DNA from: CAYFPX01 sp964519895
Lineage (GTDB): Bacteria; Myxococcota_A; UBA796; CAJQPC01
DNA: 64,000 bases
Reading direction: 5' to 3'
NCBI GenBank assembly: GCA_964519895.1
Contig: CAZFLE010000026.1
Coordinates: 1 to 64,000, forward strand
The position numbers and the translations under genes were made by a program. The notes beneath the pieces are model-generated. The model saw nothing but the letters and a program-made list of their open reading frames with translations. It made no database searches and was not told the origin of the DNA. Shown here piece after piece: positions 25,010 through 34,134 of the stretch (position 1 is the stretch's first letter; each line of letters opens with the position of its first letter).

Positions 25010-25531
25010 ATGGTCGCTTGGACGCTGACCCTGGGACTGCTGGCGTGCACCGGCGGCGAGGACGGCTTTGGCAGCGGTGGTAGCCGCTTCCAGGGCACTG
25101 ACGAGACCACCGAGACCACGGACACGACCGAAGACACGGCCACCGAAGGCTCGCTCTACCCCGACGGCTGGCCGCAGCCCTATGACGCGAACGGCCCCAG
25201 CCTGGGGACCTTCGACGCCTGGTTCGACGAGTTCGGCAACATCGGCGACGTGATCTACGTCTCCGTCGACTACTTCGATCCCCAGGACGACCTGGTCGGA
25301 GGCCGCTTCAAGGTCTGGATCGAGAGCGAGCAAGGCGACGTCGACGGCACCGCAGACGGCGACATCAAGGAGACCACCAGCTCCGGCGCCGACGGCTGGA
25401 TCGAGGACGAGAACCTGTTCTTCGTGATCAGCATCGAAGACGAGTGGCAGAACTACTTCCTCACGATTCGGGCCTGGGACGCCAACAACAACCGCTCCAA
25501 CGACCTCGACGGATCGATGGGTCCAGACTGA
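25010..25531 (+). CDS. lipoprotein with Thr/Asp/Glu-rich linker
   Basis: A 173-residue lipoprotein. The lipobox is LGLLAC (Cys about 12), a TETTDTTEDTATEG linker follows, then an acidic beta-rich domain (about 50-173) with many Asp and aromatic residues. GGAGG sits 7 nt before the ATG. No family is recognised. Confidence 0.7.
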   Translation: MVAWTLTLGLLACTGGEDGFGSGGSRFQGTDETTETTDTTEDTATEGSLYPDGWPQPYDANGPSLGTFDAWFDEFGNIGDVIYVSVDYFDPQDDLVGGRFKVWIESEQGDVDGTADGDIKETTSSGADGWIEDENLFFVISIEDEWQNYFLTIRAWDANNNRSNDLDGSMGPD

Positions 25532-25547
25532 GACCCGTCGCGGTGCC

Positions 25548-28500
25548 CTGAGTTCCCACGGTCCCGAGCCCGGCCCCCGCACCTGCGTCGATCGCGGGGG
25601 CACCTTCACCGACGTGGTCACCCTGTGGCCCGATGGGCGCTGCGACGTGCGCAAGGTGCCCAGCGACCGGGCCGTGGTCGGGGAGCTGGCGATCGGGCCG
25701 CTCAGCTTTGGCACCACGGTGGCGACCAACGCCTTGCTCGAGGGCACCGGTGCCCGGGTCCTGCTGGTGGTCAGCGAGGGCTTCGCCGATCTGCCATGGA
25801 TCGGCGACATGGCCCGACCGGCTCTGTTCGACCTGGACGAGTCCTGGCCCGAGCCCCTGTGTGCCCAGGTGGTCGAGGTCGGCTGTCGGGTGGCCTTGGA
25901 CGGCATGGTGCTGGCGCCGCTGACGCCGGAAGATCTGGCCCGGGTGCGAACCGCCGCATGGCGCGCCGAGAGCGTGGCCATCGTGCTCACCCACGGTCCG
26001 GCGCGACCCCACTGGGAGCGGGCCATCGCCGCGGTGGTGCCCGTGGGTGTGCCCGTGAGCCTGGGCCATCAGCTCAGCCCGGAGCGGGGGCTGCTCGCTC
26101 GGCTGGAGACCACCCTGGTCGACGCCGCCATCACGCCGGTCCTGCGGGCGGCCATGGCCCGGGATCGCATTCCCCCAGGGGCGCAGGCCATGCGCTCCGA
26201 TGGCTCCCTGTGTGCGGCAGAGACCCTGCGGGCCCCGGACGCCGTGCTCTCAGGGCCGGCCGGTGGGGTGCTGGCGGTGGCTGCCGTCGCCGCCCAGGCG
26301 GGCTTCTCCGCCGCTGTCGGCCTGGACATGGGGGGCACGAGCACCGACGTGTGCCGGGTCCAGGTCGGGGCGCTGCCGCGCAGGGAAGGGCACGCCCGGG
26401 TGGCCGGCGTCCGCGTGCGCCGCCCCCAGCTCGAAGTGGACACCATCGCAGCGGGAGGCGGGAGCATCCTGCGGCACGACGGGGTCCGGCTGCGGGTCGG
26501 GCCGGAGAGCGCAGGTGCGGATCCGGGGCCCGCTTGCTATGGCCGCGGGGGACCGCCGACCCTCACCGACGCTTGCTTGGCGGCCGGGCTGATCGATCCC
26601 GGGGCCTTCGACCCGCCCCTCGTCGCGGGCCGGGTCTCCCTGCCTGGGCCAGCCGCTGACTTCCTGGCCCTCGCCCGGGAAGCGATGGCCCAGGCCGTGG
26701 CCGGTCTGGCGACGGCTCGGGGGGTCTCGTTGAGTGACCACGCCCTGGTCTCCTACGGCGGCGCGGCAGGCCAGCACGCCGCGTGGGTGGCGGAGCGGCT
26801 GGGCATCACGACGGTGCTCGTGCATCCCTGCGCCGGGGCTCTGAGTGCCTGGGGCCAGGCCCTGGCGCGGCCAGAGGAGAGCGGTGTCGTGGCCCTGTGG
26901 CAGGACCTGCCCCAGGCGTGGGGTGCGCTCCAGACCGCCTGGCAGGACCTCGAGGAGGGGCTGCCGGGACTGGGGGCCGTGTGGCGCACCGCGGAGCTCC
27001 GACACCGGGGCACGGACCATGCGCTGGAGGTCGGCGGTGACACCGCTCAAGCCCTCTGCGCGGCCTTCGAGGAGGCCCATCGCCGCCGCTACGGCTTCGA
27101 TCGTCCGGGGGTGCCCGTCGAAGTGGTCAACGCCAGGGTGCGAGTGGTGGCGCCAGAGCCCCCGATCCCGCAGGTCGAGGCCGATCCCTGGGGCTTGGGG
27201 GACGAGACCCGGGAGGGGCCGGCGCTACTCACCGCACAGACCACCGCCGTGGCCATCCCCGCCGGGTGGCAGGCGCGCCGGGACCGCGGCTTGCTGTGGC
27301 TCACACGCCTCCGTGCCCCCCTGGCGCCGGACCTGGCCCTGACCCGATCCCCCTATGGCGTGGCGCTCTGGGGCAACCGCTTCATGGCGGTGGCCAGCCA
27401 GGCCGGCGAGGTCCTGCGCCGGCTGGCCCGGTCGGTCAACGTGCGGGAGCGCCTGGACTTCTCGGTGGCCCTGTTCGACGAGGCCGGCCGGCTGGTCGCC
27501 AATGCCCCGCACATTCCGGTGCACCTGGGGGCGATGGGCGAGACCGTGCGGGACCTCATCCGGTCAGGCGCGGTGGTGCCGGGCCGACCGACCTTGTGCA
27601 ACGACCCCGCGGCGGGCGGCTCCCACCTGCCGGACCTCACCGTCGTGACGCCCGTGGCCCACGAAGGCGCGGTGTTCTTCGTGGCATCGAGGGCCCATCA
27701 CGTGGACGTGGGCGGGCTCACCCCGGGCTCGATGCCGCCCCACAGCCGGAGCCTGGCCGACGAAGGCTTCGTGGCCCGCCACGTGCCGCTGCTCGATCCG
27801 GGTGGGACCCGGCTGGAGGGTCTGACCGAGCTGCTGTCCCAGAGCCGGGAGCCGGACACCGTGCGGGCTGACCTCGAAGCGCAGATCGCGGCCAATGCCC
27901 ACGCCGCACGCCTGCTCCGGGGCCTCGGCAGCGCGGTCCAGCTCCAGACCTGGATGGGCCACCTGGGCGACGCGGCCGCCGATGCCGTCGCCGCCCTGGT
28001 CGGGGAGCTGGCCCCGGGAGAGGCCCGCGACGTGATCGGCGGCGTGCCGCTCCGGGTGCGATGGCTGCCGTCCGATGCGGGGCTGCTCGTCGACCTGACG
28101 GGAACCGGTGGGCCCCACGATGGCAACCTCAACGCGCCGCGGGCGGTGGTGCGGGCCGCGGTCCTCTATGTCCTGCGCTCGCTGCTCCGCCGGGACATCC
28201 CCCTGAACGAGGGCGCACTGCGCCCGGTCACCCTGCGCATCCCCCCGGGCTCGCTGGTCGACCCGCCGCCCGGCGCTGCGGTGGTGGGTGGCAATGTGGA
28301 GACCAGCCAGCGGCTCGTGGATCTGCTCCTGTTGGCGGCGGGCAGCCGTGCCGGGTCCCAGGGCACCATGAACAACCTGAGCCTGGGGGCCCAGGACTGG
28401 TCCTTCTACGAGACGCTGGGCGGCGGGGGCGGTGCCACGGCTCATGGGCCCGGACCCTCGGCACGCCAGGTGCACATGACCAACACCCGGGGCACGGACC

Positions 28501-28838
28501 CCGAGGTCCTCGAAGCCCGACTGCCCCTGCGGGTGAGGCGGCTGGCCATCCGGCGCGGGTCGGGGGGGACTGGCGCCCACCGCGGGGGGGACGGGCTCGT
28601 GCGGGAGCTGGAGGTGCTGGCCCCGTGTCAGGCGTCTCTCATGGCGGGCCGCCGAGACGCGGGGGGACCGGGCCTGGCGGGCGGCGGGGCGGGTCAGCCG
28701 GGTCGTGACCTGATCCTGCGCGACGGGTGCGAGGAGCCCTGGAACGGCGACACCCGGTCGCTGGGGGTGGGCGACCGGGTGCGTGTGCTGACCCCCGGAG
28801 GCGGGGGGTGGGGACCCCCGCCAGGACGGTCTGCCTGA
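25548..28838 (+). CDS. 5-oxoprolinase / hydantoinase (HyuA-HyuB fusion)
   Basis: An ATP-dependent 5-oxoprolinase-type enzyme of about 1,090 residues, opening 5-oxoproline or hydantoin rings. The first half is HyuA-like: nucleotide motif VDRGGTFTDVV, TTVATNALLEG, GLDMGGTSTDVC, AAGGGSI and GADPGPACYGRGG. The second half is HyuB-like: NVRERLDFSVALFDEAGRL, HIPVHLGAMGETVRDLI, GGSHLPDLT, HHVDVGG and a Gly-rich C-terminus. The start is unclear. The first ATG/GTG/TTG in frame is GTG 25614, which would delete the conserved GGTFTDV motif. Coding clearly extends to at least 25581. CTG at 25548 is used here as the nearest plausible start, so the exact 5' end is uncertain. Confidence 0.85.
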   Translation: MSSHGPEPGPRTCVDRGGTFTDVVTLWPDGRCDVRKVPSDRAVVGELAIGPLSFGTTVATNALLEGTGARVLLVVSEGFADLPWIGDMARPALFDLDESWPEPLCAQVVEVGCRVALDGMVLAPLTPEDLARVRTAAWRAESVAIVLTHGPARPHWERAIAAVVPVGVPVSLGHQLSPERGLLARLETTLVDAAITPVLRAAMARDRIPPGAQAMRSDGSLCAAETLRAPDAVLSGPAGGVLAVAAVAAQAGFSAAVGLDMGGTSTDVCRVQVGALPRREGHARVAGVRVRRPQLEVDTIAAGGGSILRHDGVRLRVGPESAGADPGPACYGRGGPPTLTDACLAAGLIDPGAFDPPLVAGRVSLPGPAADFLALAREAMAQAVAGLATARGVSLSDHALVSYGGAAGQHAAWVAERLGITTVLVHPCAGALSAWGQALARPEESGVVALWQDLPQAWGALQTAWQDLEEGLPGLGAVWRTAELRHRGTDHALEVGGDTAQALCAAFEEAHRRRYGFDRPGVPVEVVNARVRVVAPEPPIPQVEADPWGLGDETREGPALLTAQTTAVAIPAGWQARRDRGLLWLTRLRAPLAPDLALTRSPYGVALWGNRFMAVASQAGEVLRRLARSVNVRERLDFSVALFDEAGRLVANAPHIPVHLGAMGETVRDLIRSGAVVPGRPTLCNDPAAGGSHLPDLTVVTPVAHEGAVFFVASRAHHVDVGGLTPGSMPPHSRSLADEGFVARHVPLLDPGGTRLEGLTELLSQSREPDTVRADLEAQIAANAHAARLLRGLGSAVQLQTWMGHLGDAAADAVAALVGELAPGEARDVIGGVPLRVRWLPSDAGLLVDLTGTGGPHDGNLNAPRAVVRAAVLYVLRSLLRRDIPLNEGALRPVTLRIPPGSLVDPPPGAAVVGGNVETSQRLVDLLLLAAGSRAGSQGTMNNLSLGAQDWSFYETLGGGGGATAHGPGPSARQVHMTNTRGTDPEVLEARLPLRVRRLAIRRGSGGTGAHRGGDGLVRELEVLAPCQASLMAGRRDAGGPGLAGGGAGQPGRDLILRDGCEEPWNGDTRSLGVGDRVRVLTPGGGGWGPPPGRSA

Positions 28839-28840
28839 CG

Positions 28841-29808
28841 TCAGAGGGCAGGCAGCTCCAGGGTCAGCGGCTCCTCCTGGACCAGAGGGAGCCAGCCGTC
28901 ACCGCAGACCTCTTCGGACGCGCCGGGCAGGGCCACACAGCCCTCGTCCAAGCGGACGTGGAGTGCACCTTCGATCACGGACAGCTCGCCGATGAGCCGG
29001 GCGTCCTCCCGCGCGAAGACCGCGCTGTAGCGCTCACCGCCCAGAGGGGTGAGCGGCACGTCGAGCAGCCGGGTCGTGCCCTCGAGGTTGATCTTGAGGC
29101 GGGCGCCAGCGTCGTCGTGGAGGATGCGGAGCACGAGGGTGGGGTCAGCGGTCGCGACAGCGCCGCCGAACAAGGCCGTCTCGAGCTGGGACCCGCTCAG
29201 GCGGTAGCCGGTGGGCTGGCCCTCGGCGCCATCAGAGCGGTCCTCGGGGCAGGACAGCTCCGCCGTGAGACGCACGGGCCCGTCGGCGCGGTAGTCCAGG
29301 TCCAGACTGGCTCCAGCCGCCCGGACCAGGAGCCGGCGCCGCCGCTCATGCGGTTCGGGTCGAAGTCGAGCCGGAGCGACCCCGGGGCCCCGACAAAGGC
29401 GCGCTCTGGGGCGCTGCTTCCCCCACTGCCCTCGACCTCGGCCTCAGCGACTGTCAGCAGCGTGCCGTCGGCGTCGAACCAGAACGTGCACACGCACTCG
29501 TCGGGGTCGTCCTCGCCGTAGTTGCTCAGGGGGAAGTGGTTCTCGTCCGGTTCCTCCGAGACCGTGACGTCGACGCAACCGAGCAGGTACCCGCTCAGGG
29601 CCTTGCTCTTGTACGGATCGTCCTGGGTGCCCGACCCGCTCTGCGGCTTGGTGGGGTCACCGCTGTCCTGTCCGGTGTCGGTGGCGGTGTCGGCCGCCGT
29701 GTCCTGGCCGCTGCCCGTGTCCAGGCCGCTGTCGATGGCGGTGTCGAGTGTGGCGTCCTTGCCGTCGACCCAGCAGGCTGTGATGGCGAGGAGGAGAAGG
29801 GTGGGCAT
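28841..29808 (-). pseudogene. lipoprotein gene interrupted by an apparent -1 base frameshift
   Basis: Two overlapping frames together make one lipoprotein of about 320 residues. The 5' part (from ATG 29808, AAGGAG upstream) has a lipobox (LLAITAC), a long DT/DS-rich linker and a beta domain up to DFDPNR near 29350. From there the frame becomes low-quality (WSGRLEPVWTW). The next frame carries on sensibly (RRRLLVRAAGASLDLDY... to LTLELPAL at 28841). Adding one C at about 29350 would give PNRHERRRRLLV and restore one ORF. This may be a true mutation or a sequencing error. The function is unknown. Confidence 0.65.
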
Positions 29809-29962
29809 GGGAGCTCCTTGGGTGTGCCTCCCGGGAAGCCCTCGAGGGCCTCGACTTTTTCACGGCGTCACAGCACGGGCGTGGCCGACGTCCTGATGGG
29901 TGCTTGTGGTGTCCGAGTCCCCACGGATAGGGTGCCGATGTCACGCGTGCCAAGGAGGCCCG

Positions 29963-31375
29963 GTGCGGGTCCTGCTGATCAACCCGGCCATGAACATGCG
30001 CAAGCTGGGGCGGTTCGCGAACCTGCTCGAGCCCATGCCGCCCACCGGACTGGCCTACATCGCCGGCGCCATGGATGCTCATGGCGCCCACGTGCGCGTG
30101 GTCGACATGTTCGCCGAGAAGCTGTCCGGCGAAGAGGTGGTCGAGCGGGCCCGGCGCTTCCAACCCGACCTGGTGGGCATGACCGTGCTCACCCCGTCCG
30201 CGCCGGTCTGCGAACACCTGGTTCGCGGCATCCGCAAGGCGGTGCCCCACGCCCGACACGTCTGGGGTGGCATCCACGCCGAGGTCTTCGCGACCGAGAT
30301 CTGTCGCGACGTCGGGGTCGACTTCTGCGTGCACGGCGACGGCGAGTTGACCAGCCAGGAGCTGCTGGACACCCTGGACGCCGGCGACGACGACTTCACC
30401 GCGATCCCCGGGCTGACCTGGCGCACGGTCGACGGCGACGTGGTCACCAACACGCCGCGGGCCCTCAACAAGGACCTGGACGCGCTGCCCTACCCAGCGT
30501 GGAACCTGTTCCCGATCCACCGCTACGGGCTCCTGCCCTTTGCGGACTTCGCCAAGCCCGTGCTGACCATGGCGGGGTCCCGGGGCTGTCCCTACCGCTG
30601 CGACTACTGCAGCCTGATCCACACCGGTGGCAAGACCTACCGCAAGCGCGACCCCATCAAGCTGGTCGACGAGTACCAGTTCCTGGTCGAGCGCTACGGG
30701 GTCAAGCAGATCGGGTTCATCGACCCCATCTTTCCGCTGGTCAAGAAGGACCTGCGGCCCTTCTGCGAGGAGATCGCTCGGCGCGGTCTGGACGAGAAGT
30801 GCGCCTGGCTGTCCGAGACCCGGGCGGACCGACTGGATCCCGAGACCTGTCAGCTCATGTACGACGGGGGCTGCCGGCGGGTGCTGATGGGCATCGAGTC
30901 CGGCGTGGACATGCTGCTCGGCAACGTCAACAAGACCCTCACCACCGCCAAGGTGCGCGAGGGCGTCGCCAACGCGCATGCGGCGGGCCTGCAGTCCGTC
31001 GGGCTGTTCATGATCGGCCTGCCGGGCGAGACCCCAGAGCTGACCCGGGAGACCATCCAGTTCTCCATCGACCTGGACCTGGACTTCGCCAAGTACGCCA
31101 TCACGGTGCCATTTCCCGGGTCCAAGCTCTTCGATGACCGCTGGCAGAAGGACCTGTACCGAGACGACTGGGACAACTACACGACCTTCAACCCCGACCC
31201 GGACGCGCTCATCTACCACCCCCACGGCTACGACCCGGCCGAACTGGTCAAGATGCAGCAGGTGGCGATGCGCAAGTTCTACCTGCGGCCGCGCCAGATC
31301 AAGAAGCAGCTGCTCACGCTGCGCACGATCTCGCCGCGGAACTTGCTCTACGGGATCTACGGGATGGCGATCTAG
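29963..31375 (+). CDS. B12-binding domain radical SAM protein
   Basis: A 470-residue protein. An N-terminal cobalamin-binding-type domain (VRVLLINPAMN; LVGMTVLTPSAP; HVWGGIHAEVFAT; VHGDGELT) precedes a radical SAM core with the 4Fe-4S cysteines C209, C213 and C216 (GCPYRCDYC). Later radical SAM elements are VLMGIESG and GLFMIGLPGET. A perfect AGGAGG sits 4 nt before GTG 29963, so the longer upstream in-frame start is rejected. Members methylate or rearrange unreactive carbons in lipids, hopanoids or natural products; the substrate is not deducible. Confidence 0.88.
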   Translation: MRVLLINPAMNMRKLGRFANLLEPMPPTGLAYIAGAMDAHGAHVRVVDMFAEKLSGEEVVERARRFQPDLVGMTVLTPSAPVCEHLVRGIRKAVPHARHVWGGIHAEVFATEICRDVGVDFCVHGDGELTSQELLDTLDAGDDDFTAIPGLTWRTVDGDVVTNTPRALNKDLDALPYPAWNLFPIHRYGLLPFADFAKPVLTMAGSRGCPYRCDYCSLIHTGGKTYRKRDPIKLVDEYQFLVERYGVKQIGFIDPIFPLVKKDLRPFCEEIARRGLDEKCAWLSETRADRLDPETCQLMYDGGCRRVLMGIESGVDMLLGNVNKTLTTAKVREGVANAHAAGLQSVGLFMIGLPGETPELTRETIQFSIDLDLDFAKYAITVPFPGSKLFDDRWQKDLYRDDWDNYTTFNPDPDALIYHPHGYDPAELVKMQQVAMRKFYLRPRQIKKQLLTLRTISPRNLLYGIYGMAI

Positions 31376-31382
31376 ACCCGGC

Positions 31383-32063
31383 TCAGGCCACCTGGGCGGC
31401 ACCCGGGTCCGCGTCCCAGTCCACGATGGGCCAGCCGTTGGCCCTGGCCCGGCGGCGCAAGCGAGGGTCCGGGTCGACCACCACGGGCCGGCCGACCGCT
31501 TCGAGCACGGACACGTCGGCCAGGCTGTCGGTGTAGAAGGCGCAGTCTCGGAGGTCTACGCCCCGCTCGTCTGCACAGCGCCGGGCGAGGACCAGCTTGC
31601 CCTCGCCGTAGCAGACCGGCTCGACGGGACGCCCGGTGAAGATGCCCTGCTCATCGACCTCGAAGCGGTTGCTGAGGACCTCGTCGAAGCCCAGGTCCCG
31701 GGCGAATTCGCCGGACAGGTAGTTGCTCGTGCTGGTGAGCATGACCAGGGCGTCGCCCGCGGCGCGGTGCTGGGCCAGGGCCGCGTGGGCCCCGGGCCGA
31801 ACCAGCTCCCGGCACTCCCGGGCGTAGAACTCCAGCGTGCGCTGGCGCACCACGCTCTCCTGGTCCCCGGCCAGGGTCGAGATGGCCAGGCGCAGGGCCT
31901 GCTCCATGTCGGCCATGCCCATCCGGTACTTCACGAACCAGCCTGTGGCGCGAAGGAATTGGAGCTTGGAGATGTAGCCCTGGCGGACCTCGGAGCGGAT
32001 CCACAGGTTGCCGGAGTTCCGGGCGATGAGGGTCTTGTCCAGGTCGAAGAAAGAGATGGCCAC
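31383..32063 (-). CDS. HAD-IB family phosphatase (SerB-like)
   Basis: A 226-residue HAD hydrolase. Motif I is FFDLDKTL (Asp7 nucleophile, Asp9), motif II MLTSTSNYL, the motif III lysine lies in GEGKLVLA, and motif IV is FYTDSLADVSVL. The helical cap between motifs I and II and total size match the HAD-IB group that includes phosphoserine phosphatase and some lipid phosphatases. The GTG start gives the Asp motif at the extreme N-terminus. It converges on the radical SAM gene with 7 nt between. Confidence 0.85.
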   Translation of the reverse strand: MAISFFDLDKTLIARNSGNLWIRSEVRQGYISKLQFLRATGWFVKYRMGMADMEQALRLAISTLAGDQESVVRQRTLEFYARECRELVRPGAHAALAQHRAAGDALVMLTSTSNYLSGEFARDLGFDEVLSNRFEVDEQGIFTGRPVEPVCYGEGKLVLARRCADERGVDLRDCAFYTDSLADVSVLEAVGRPVVVDPDPRLRRRARANGWPIVDWDADPGAAQVA

Positions 32064-32095
32064 GGCGGGAATCTAACGGGGTTAGGAGCAGGGTC

Positions 32096-32752
32096 GTGGC
32101 CGCTATCGCGCTGACCCCGGAGCTCCTCACCCCCCAGGGCCTGCTGGGCTGGGCGATGGACAGCTTTGGCGACAAGCTCGCCTTCACCACCGGGCTGGGT
32201 CCTGGCGGCATCGCGCTGCTCCACATGGCTCGGCAGAAGTGGGCAGACGTCAGCTGTGCCTTCCTGGACACGAGCTTTCACTTTCCCGAGACGCTGGACT
32301 ACCTCGAGGACATCCAGGACCTGCTCGACGTGGAGATCCTGGCCATCCGGCCCAAGCCCTTCGGGCCCACGTGGCGAGAGGACCGCCTGGCCTGCTGCGA
32401 CCACCGCAAGGTCGCGCCGCTGGCCCAGGCGCTGGCCGGCAAGCAGGCCTGGGTGAACGCTCGGCGCGGCGACCAGGGCGGTGCCCGCTCGGGCATCGCC
32501 GCCATCGAGCGCGACGCGGTCGGCTTCGTCAAGATCAACCCCCTGGCCTATGTCGACCGGGCCTGGGTCGACGCCTACCTGGCCCAGCACGGGGTGCCCA
32601 AGCACCCGCTGCTGTCCCAGGGCTTCGGCTCGGTGGGCTGCGAGCCTTGCACGCGCAAGCTGCGACCCGGAGAGTCCGAGCGCGATGGCCGGCTCTTCGC
32701 CAAGGGCCACACCGAGTGCGGCATCCACACCCGGCTCCTGGTGAAGGAATGA
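32096..32752 (+). CDS. cysH: phosphoadenylyl/adenylyl-sulfate reductase, Fe-S type
   Basis: A 218-residue assimilatory sulfate reductase producing sulfite. The catalytic Cys is in the C-terminal ECGIH motif, and a P-loop-like nucleotide region lies near the N-terminus (SFGDKLAFTTGLGPGG). Two Cys pairs, CCDHRK and GCEPC, are the 4Fe-4S ligands that mark the APS-reducing (plant/Bacillus-like) class rather than E. coli PAPS reductase. GTG 32096 has AGGAG 7 nt upstream. Its stop overlaps the FGE-like lipoprotein start (ATGA). The product would feed the cysteine pathway served by the transsulfuration genes at 12-15 kb. Confidence 0.88.
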   Translation: MAAIALTPELLTPQGLLGWAMDSFGDKLAFTTGLGPGGIALLHMARQKWADVSCAFLDTSFHFPETLDYLEDIQDLLDVEILAIRPKPFGPTWREDRLACCDHRKVAPLAQALAGKQAWVNARRGDQGGARSGIAAIERDAVGFVKINPLAYVDRAWVDAYLAQHGVPKHPLLSQGFGSVGCEPCTRKLRPGESERDGRLFAKGHTECGIHTRLLVKE

Positions 32753-33573
32753 GCCTGCTGCTGCTGCTGGCATGTGGGTTGGGCGACGGCGACGGGCTGA
32801 CCTTTGACCCCAACCCGGTGGTCGTGGACACGGGACCCACCGGCTCGACCGGCTCGACCGGCACGGGCGACAGCGACCCCACCACCGGTTCCCAAGACAG
32901 CGCCGTCGACACCGGCAGCGACACGTCGGGCCCCTGCCCGGCAGGCATGGCTCACGTGGCCAACACCTTCTGCATGGATCGCTACGAGGCGGCGCTCGAG
33001 GAGCTCGTCGACGGGGAGTGGGTGGCTGCCAGCCCCTACGAGACCGTCTCGGGCCGGACCGTGCGCGCGGTCTCCCGGGTGGGCCAGATCCCCCAGGCCT
33101 ACCTGAGCGGCGACCAGGCCGCTGCCGCTTGCGAAGCCGCGGGCAAGCGCCTGTGCCTGGACAGCGAGTGGAACACCTCCTGCGTCGGTCCGACCCAGAC
33201 CACCTGGCCCTACGGTGACACCTACGTCGACGGGGCCTGCAACGACGACTACCAGGGCAGCCATCCCGTCATCGACTACTTCGGCACCGACCAGGGCATC
33301 TGGGACAGCGCGTCGATGAACGACCCGGGCATCAACCAGCAGCCTGGCACCGTGGCGGCCGGCGGTGCCTTCGCCGACTGTCGCAGCCACTGGGGCGTGC
33401 ACGACCTGCACGGCAACCTGCACGAGTGGGTCGACGAGTCGAGCGGTGTGTTCCGTGGCGGCTTCTACGCCGACGCCAGCTACAACGGCAACGGCTGCAC
33501 CTACGTCACCACGGCCCACAGTCGCAGCTACCACGACTACAGCACGGGGTTCCGGTGTTGCCTGGATCCCTGA
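32749..33573 (+). CDS. FGE/SUMF1-like domain lipoprotein
   Basis: A 274-residue lipoprotein. The lipobox is LLLLAC, a Gly/Ser/Thr/Asp linker reaches about residue 60, then a formylglycine-generating-enzyme-like C-type lectin fold follows: FCMDRYE, VSWxQA-like AYLSGDQAAAACEAAGKRLCLDSEWN, GVHDLHGNLHEWV, RGGFYADAS and C-terminal GFRCC. Most bacterial proteins of this fold are not sulfatase activators, so ligand binding is as likely as enzymatic activity. It overlaps cysH by 4 nt and the MAPEG gene by 1 nt. Confidence 0.8.
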   Translation: MSLLLLLACGLGDGDGLTFDPNPVVVDTGPTGSTGSTGTGDSDPTTGSQDSAVDTGSDTSGPCPAGMAHVANTFCMDRYEAALEELVDGEWVAASPYETVSGRTVRAVSRVGQIPQAYLSGDQAAAACEAAGKRLCLDSEWNTSCVGPTQTTWPYGDTYVDGACNDDYQGSHPVIDYFGTDQGIWDSASMNDPGINQQPGTVAAGGAFADCRSHWGVHDLHGNLHEWVDESSGVFRGGFYADASYNGNGCTYVTTAHSRSYHDYSTGFRCCLDP

Positions 33574-33989
33574 TGAACCCGGTCCTGCCCTTGGTCGGGG
33601 CGGTGCTCTGGACCCTGTCGCTCGTGTTCGTCATCGCCGGCTGGCGCGCGGTGCGCGTGCTCCGCGGCAGCGAGAGGGCAAACGGCTTCCCCAGCGGGCA
33701 ACCCCACGGTCCGGACTGGTACCAGCGGCTCAACCGGGCCCACATGAACTGCGTCGAGAACGTGCCGCTCTTCGGCCTGGTGGCCCTGGCCGGCGCCACC
33801 CTCGGCGCCCCCGCCCCCTTCGCCCTGCTCACCTGGATCTGGCTCGGCGCCCGCGTGCTCCAGACCCTGGCCCACGTCTCGAGCGGGCGGTCCATGGCGG
33901 TCAACGTGCGCTTTGCGTTCTTCGTCCTCCAGCACCTGTGCCTGCTCTGGATGTGCTGGCAGGTCGTGGACGGCGTCCTGGCGCTCTGA
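33573..33989 (+). CDS. MAPEG family membrane protein
   Basis: A 138-residue membrane protein with four hydrophobic helices. The family signature RLNRAHMNCVENVPLF is intact (R-A-x-x-N-x-x-E), as is the late helix with the SSGRSMAVNVRF loop. MAPEG proteins include glutathione transferases and eicosanoid-pathway enzymes; bacterial roles are mostly unknown. The ATG overlaps the preceding stop (TGATG). Confidence 0.85.
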   Translation: MNPVLPLVGAVLWTLSLVFVIAGWRAVRVLRGSERANGFPSGQPHGPDWYQRLNRAHMNCVENVPLFGLVALAGATLGAPAPFALLTWIWLGARVLQTLAHVSSGRSMAVNVRFAFFVLQHLCLLWMCWQVVDGVLAL

Positions 33990-34069
33990 CCGACGCCCCA
34001 GAGCGGGTGACATGCCCTCCTTCAAGACCCTGAAATATCGCTGTTCCATCGCCGACGGCTAATGCTTAA

Positions 34070-34104
34070 CAAAAGGTTCCTGACCCCTGTACCTCTGTTC
34101 CTGG
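34070..34104. other. T/C-biased GTTCCTG motif in the convergent intergenic region
   Basis: AAAAGGTTCCTGACCCCTG is followed by a second GTTCCTG within 35 bp. The composition differs from the C-rich repeats beside it. Similar strings are common near remnants of REP-associated Y1 transposases, but no transposase ORF is present here, so this is only a resemblance. Confidence 0.25.
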
Positions 34105-34134
34105 GCCCCGGTTGCTGGCCCCAATTGCCACCGG

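Noticed and set aside
29900..29962. N-terminal extension of the first radical SAM protein
   Set aside because: A perfect AGGAGG sits just before GTG 29963 and the B12-binding domain starts right there; the extension is Cys/Arg-rich and unconserved in style.
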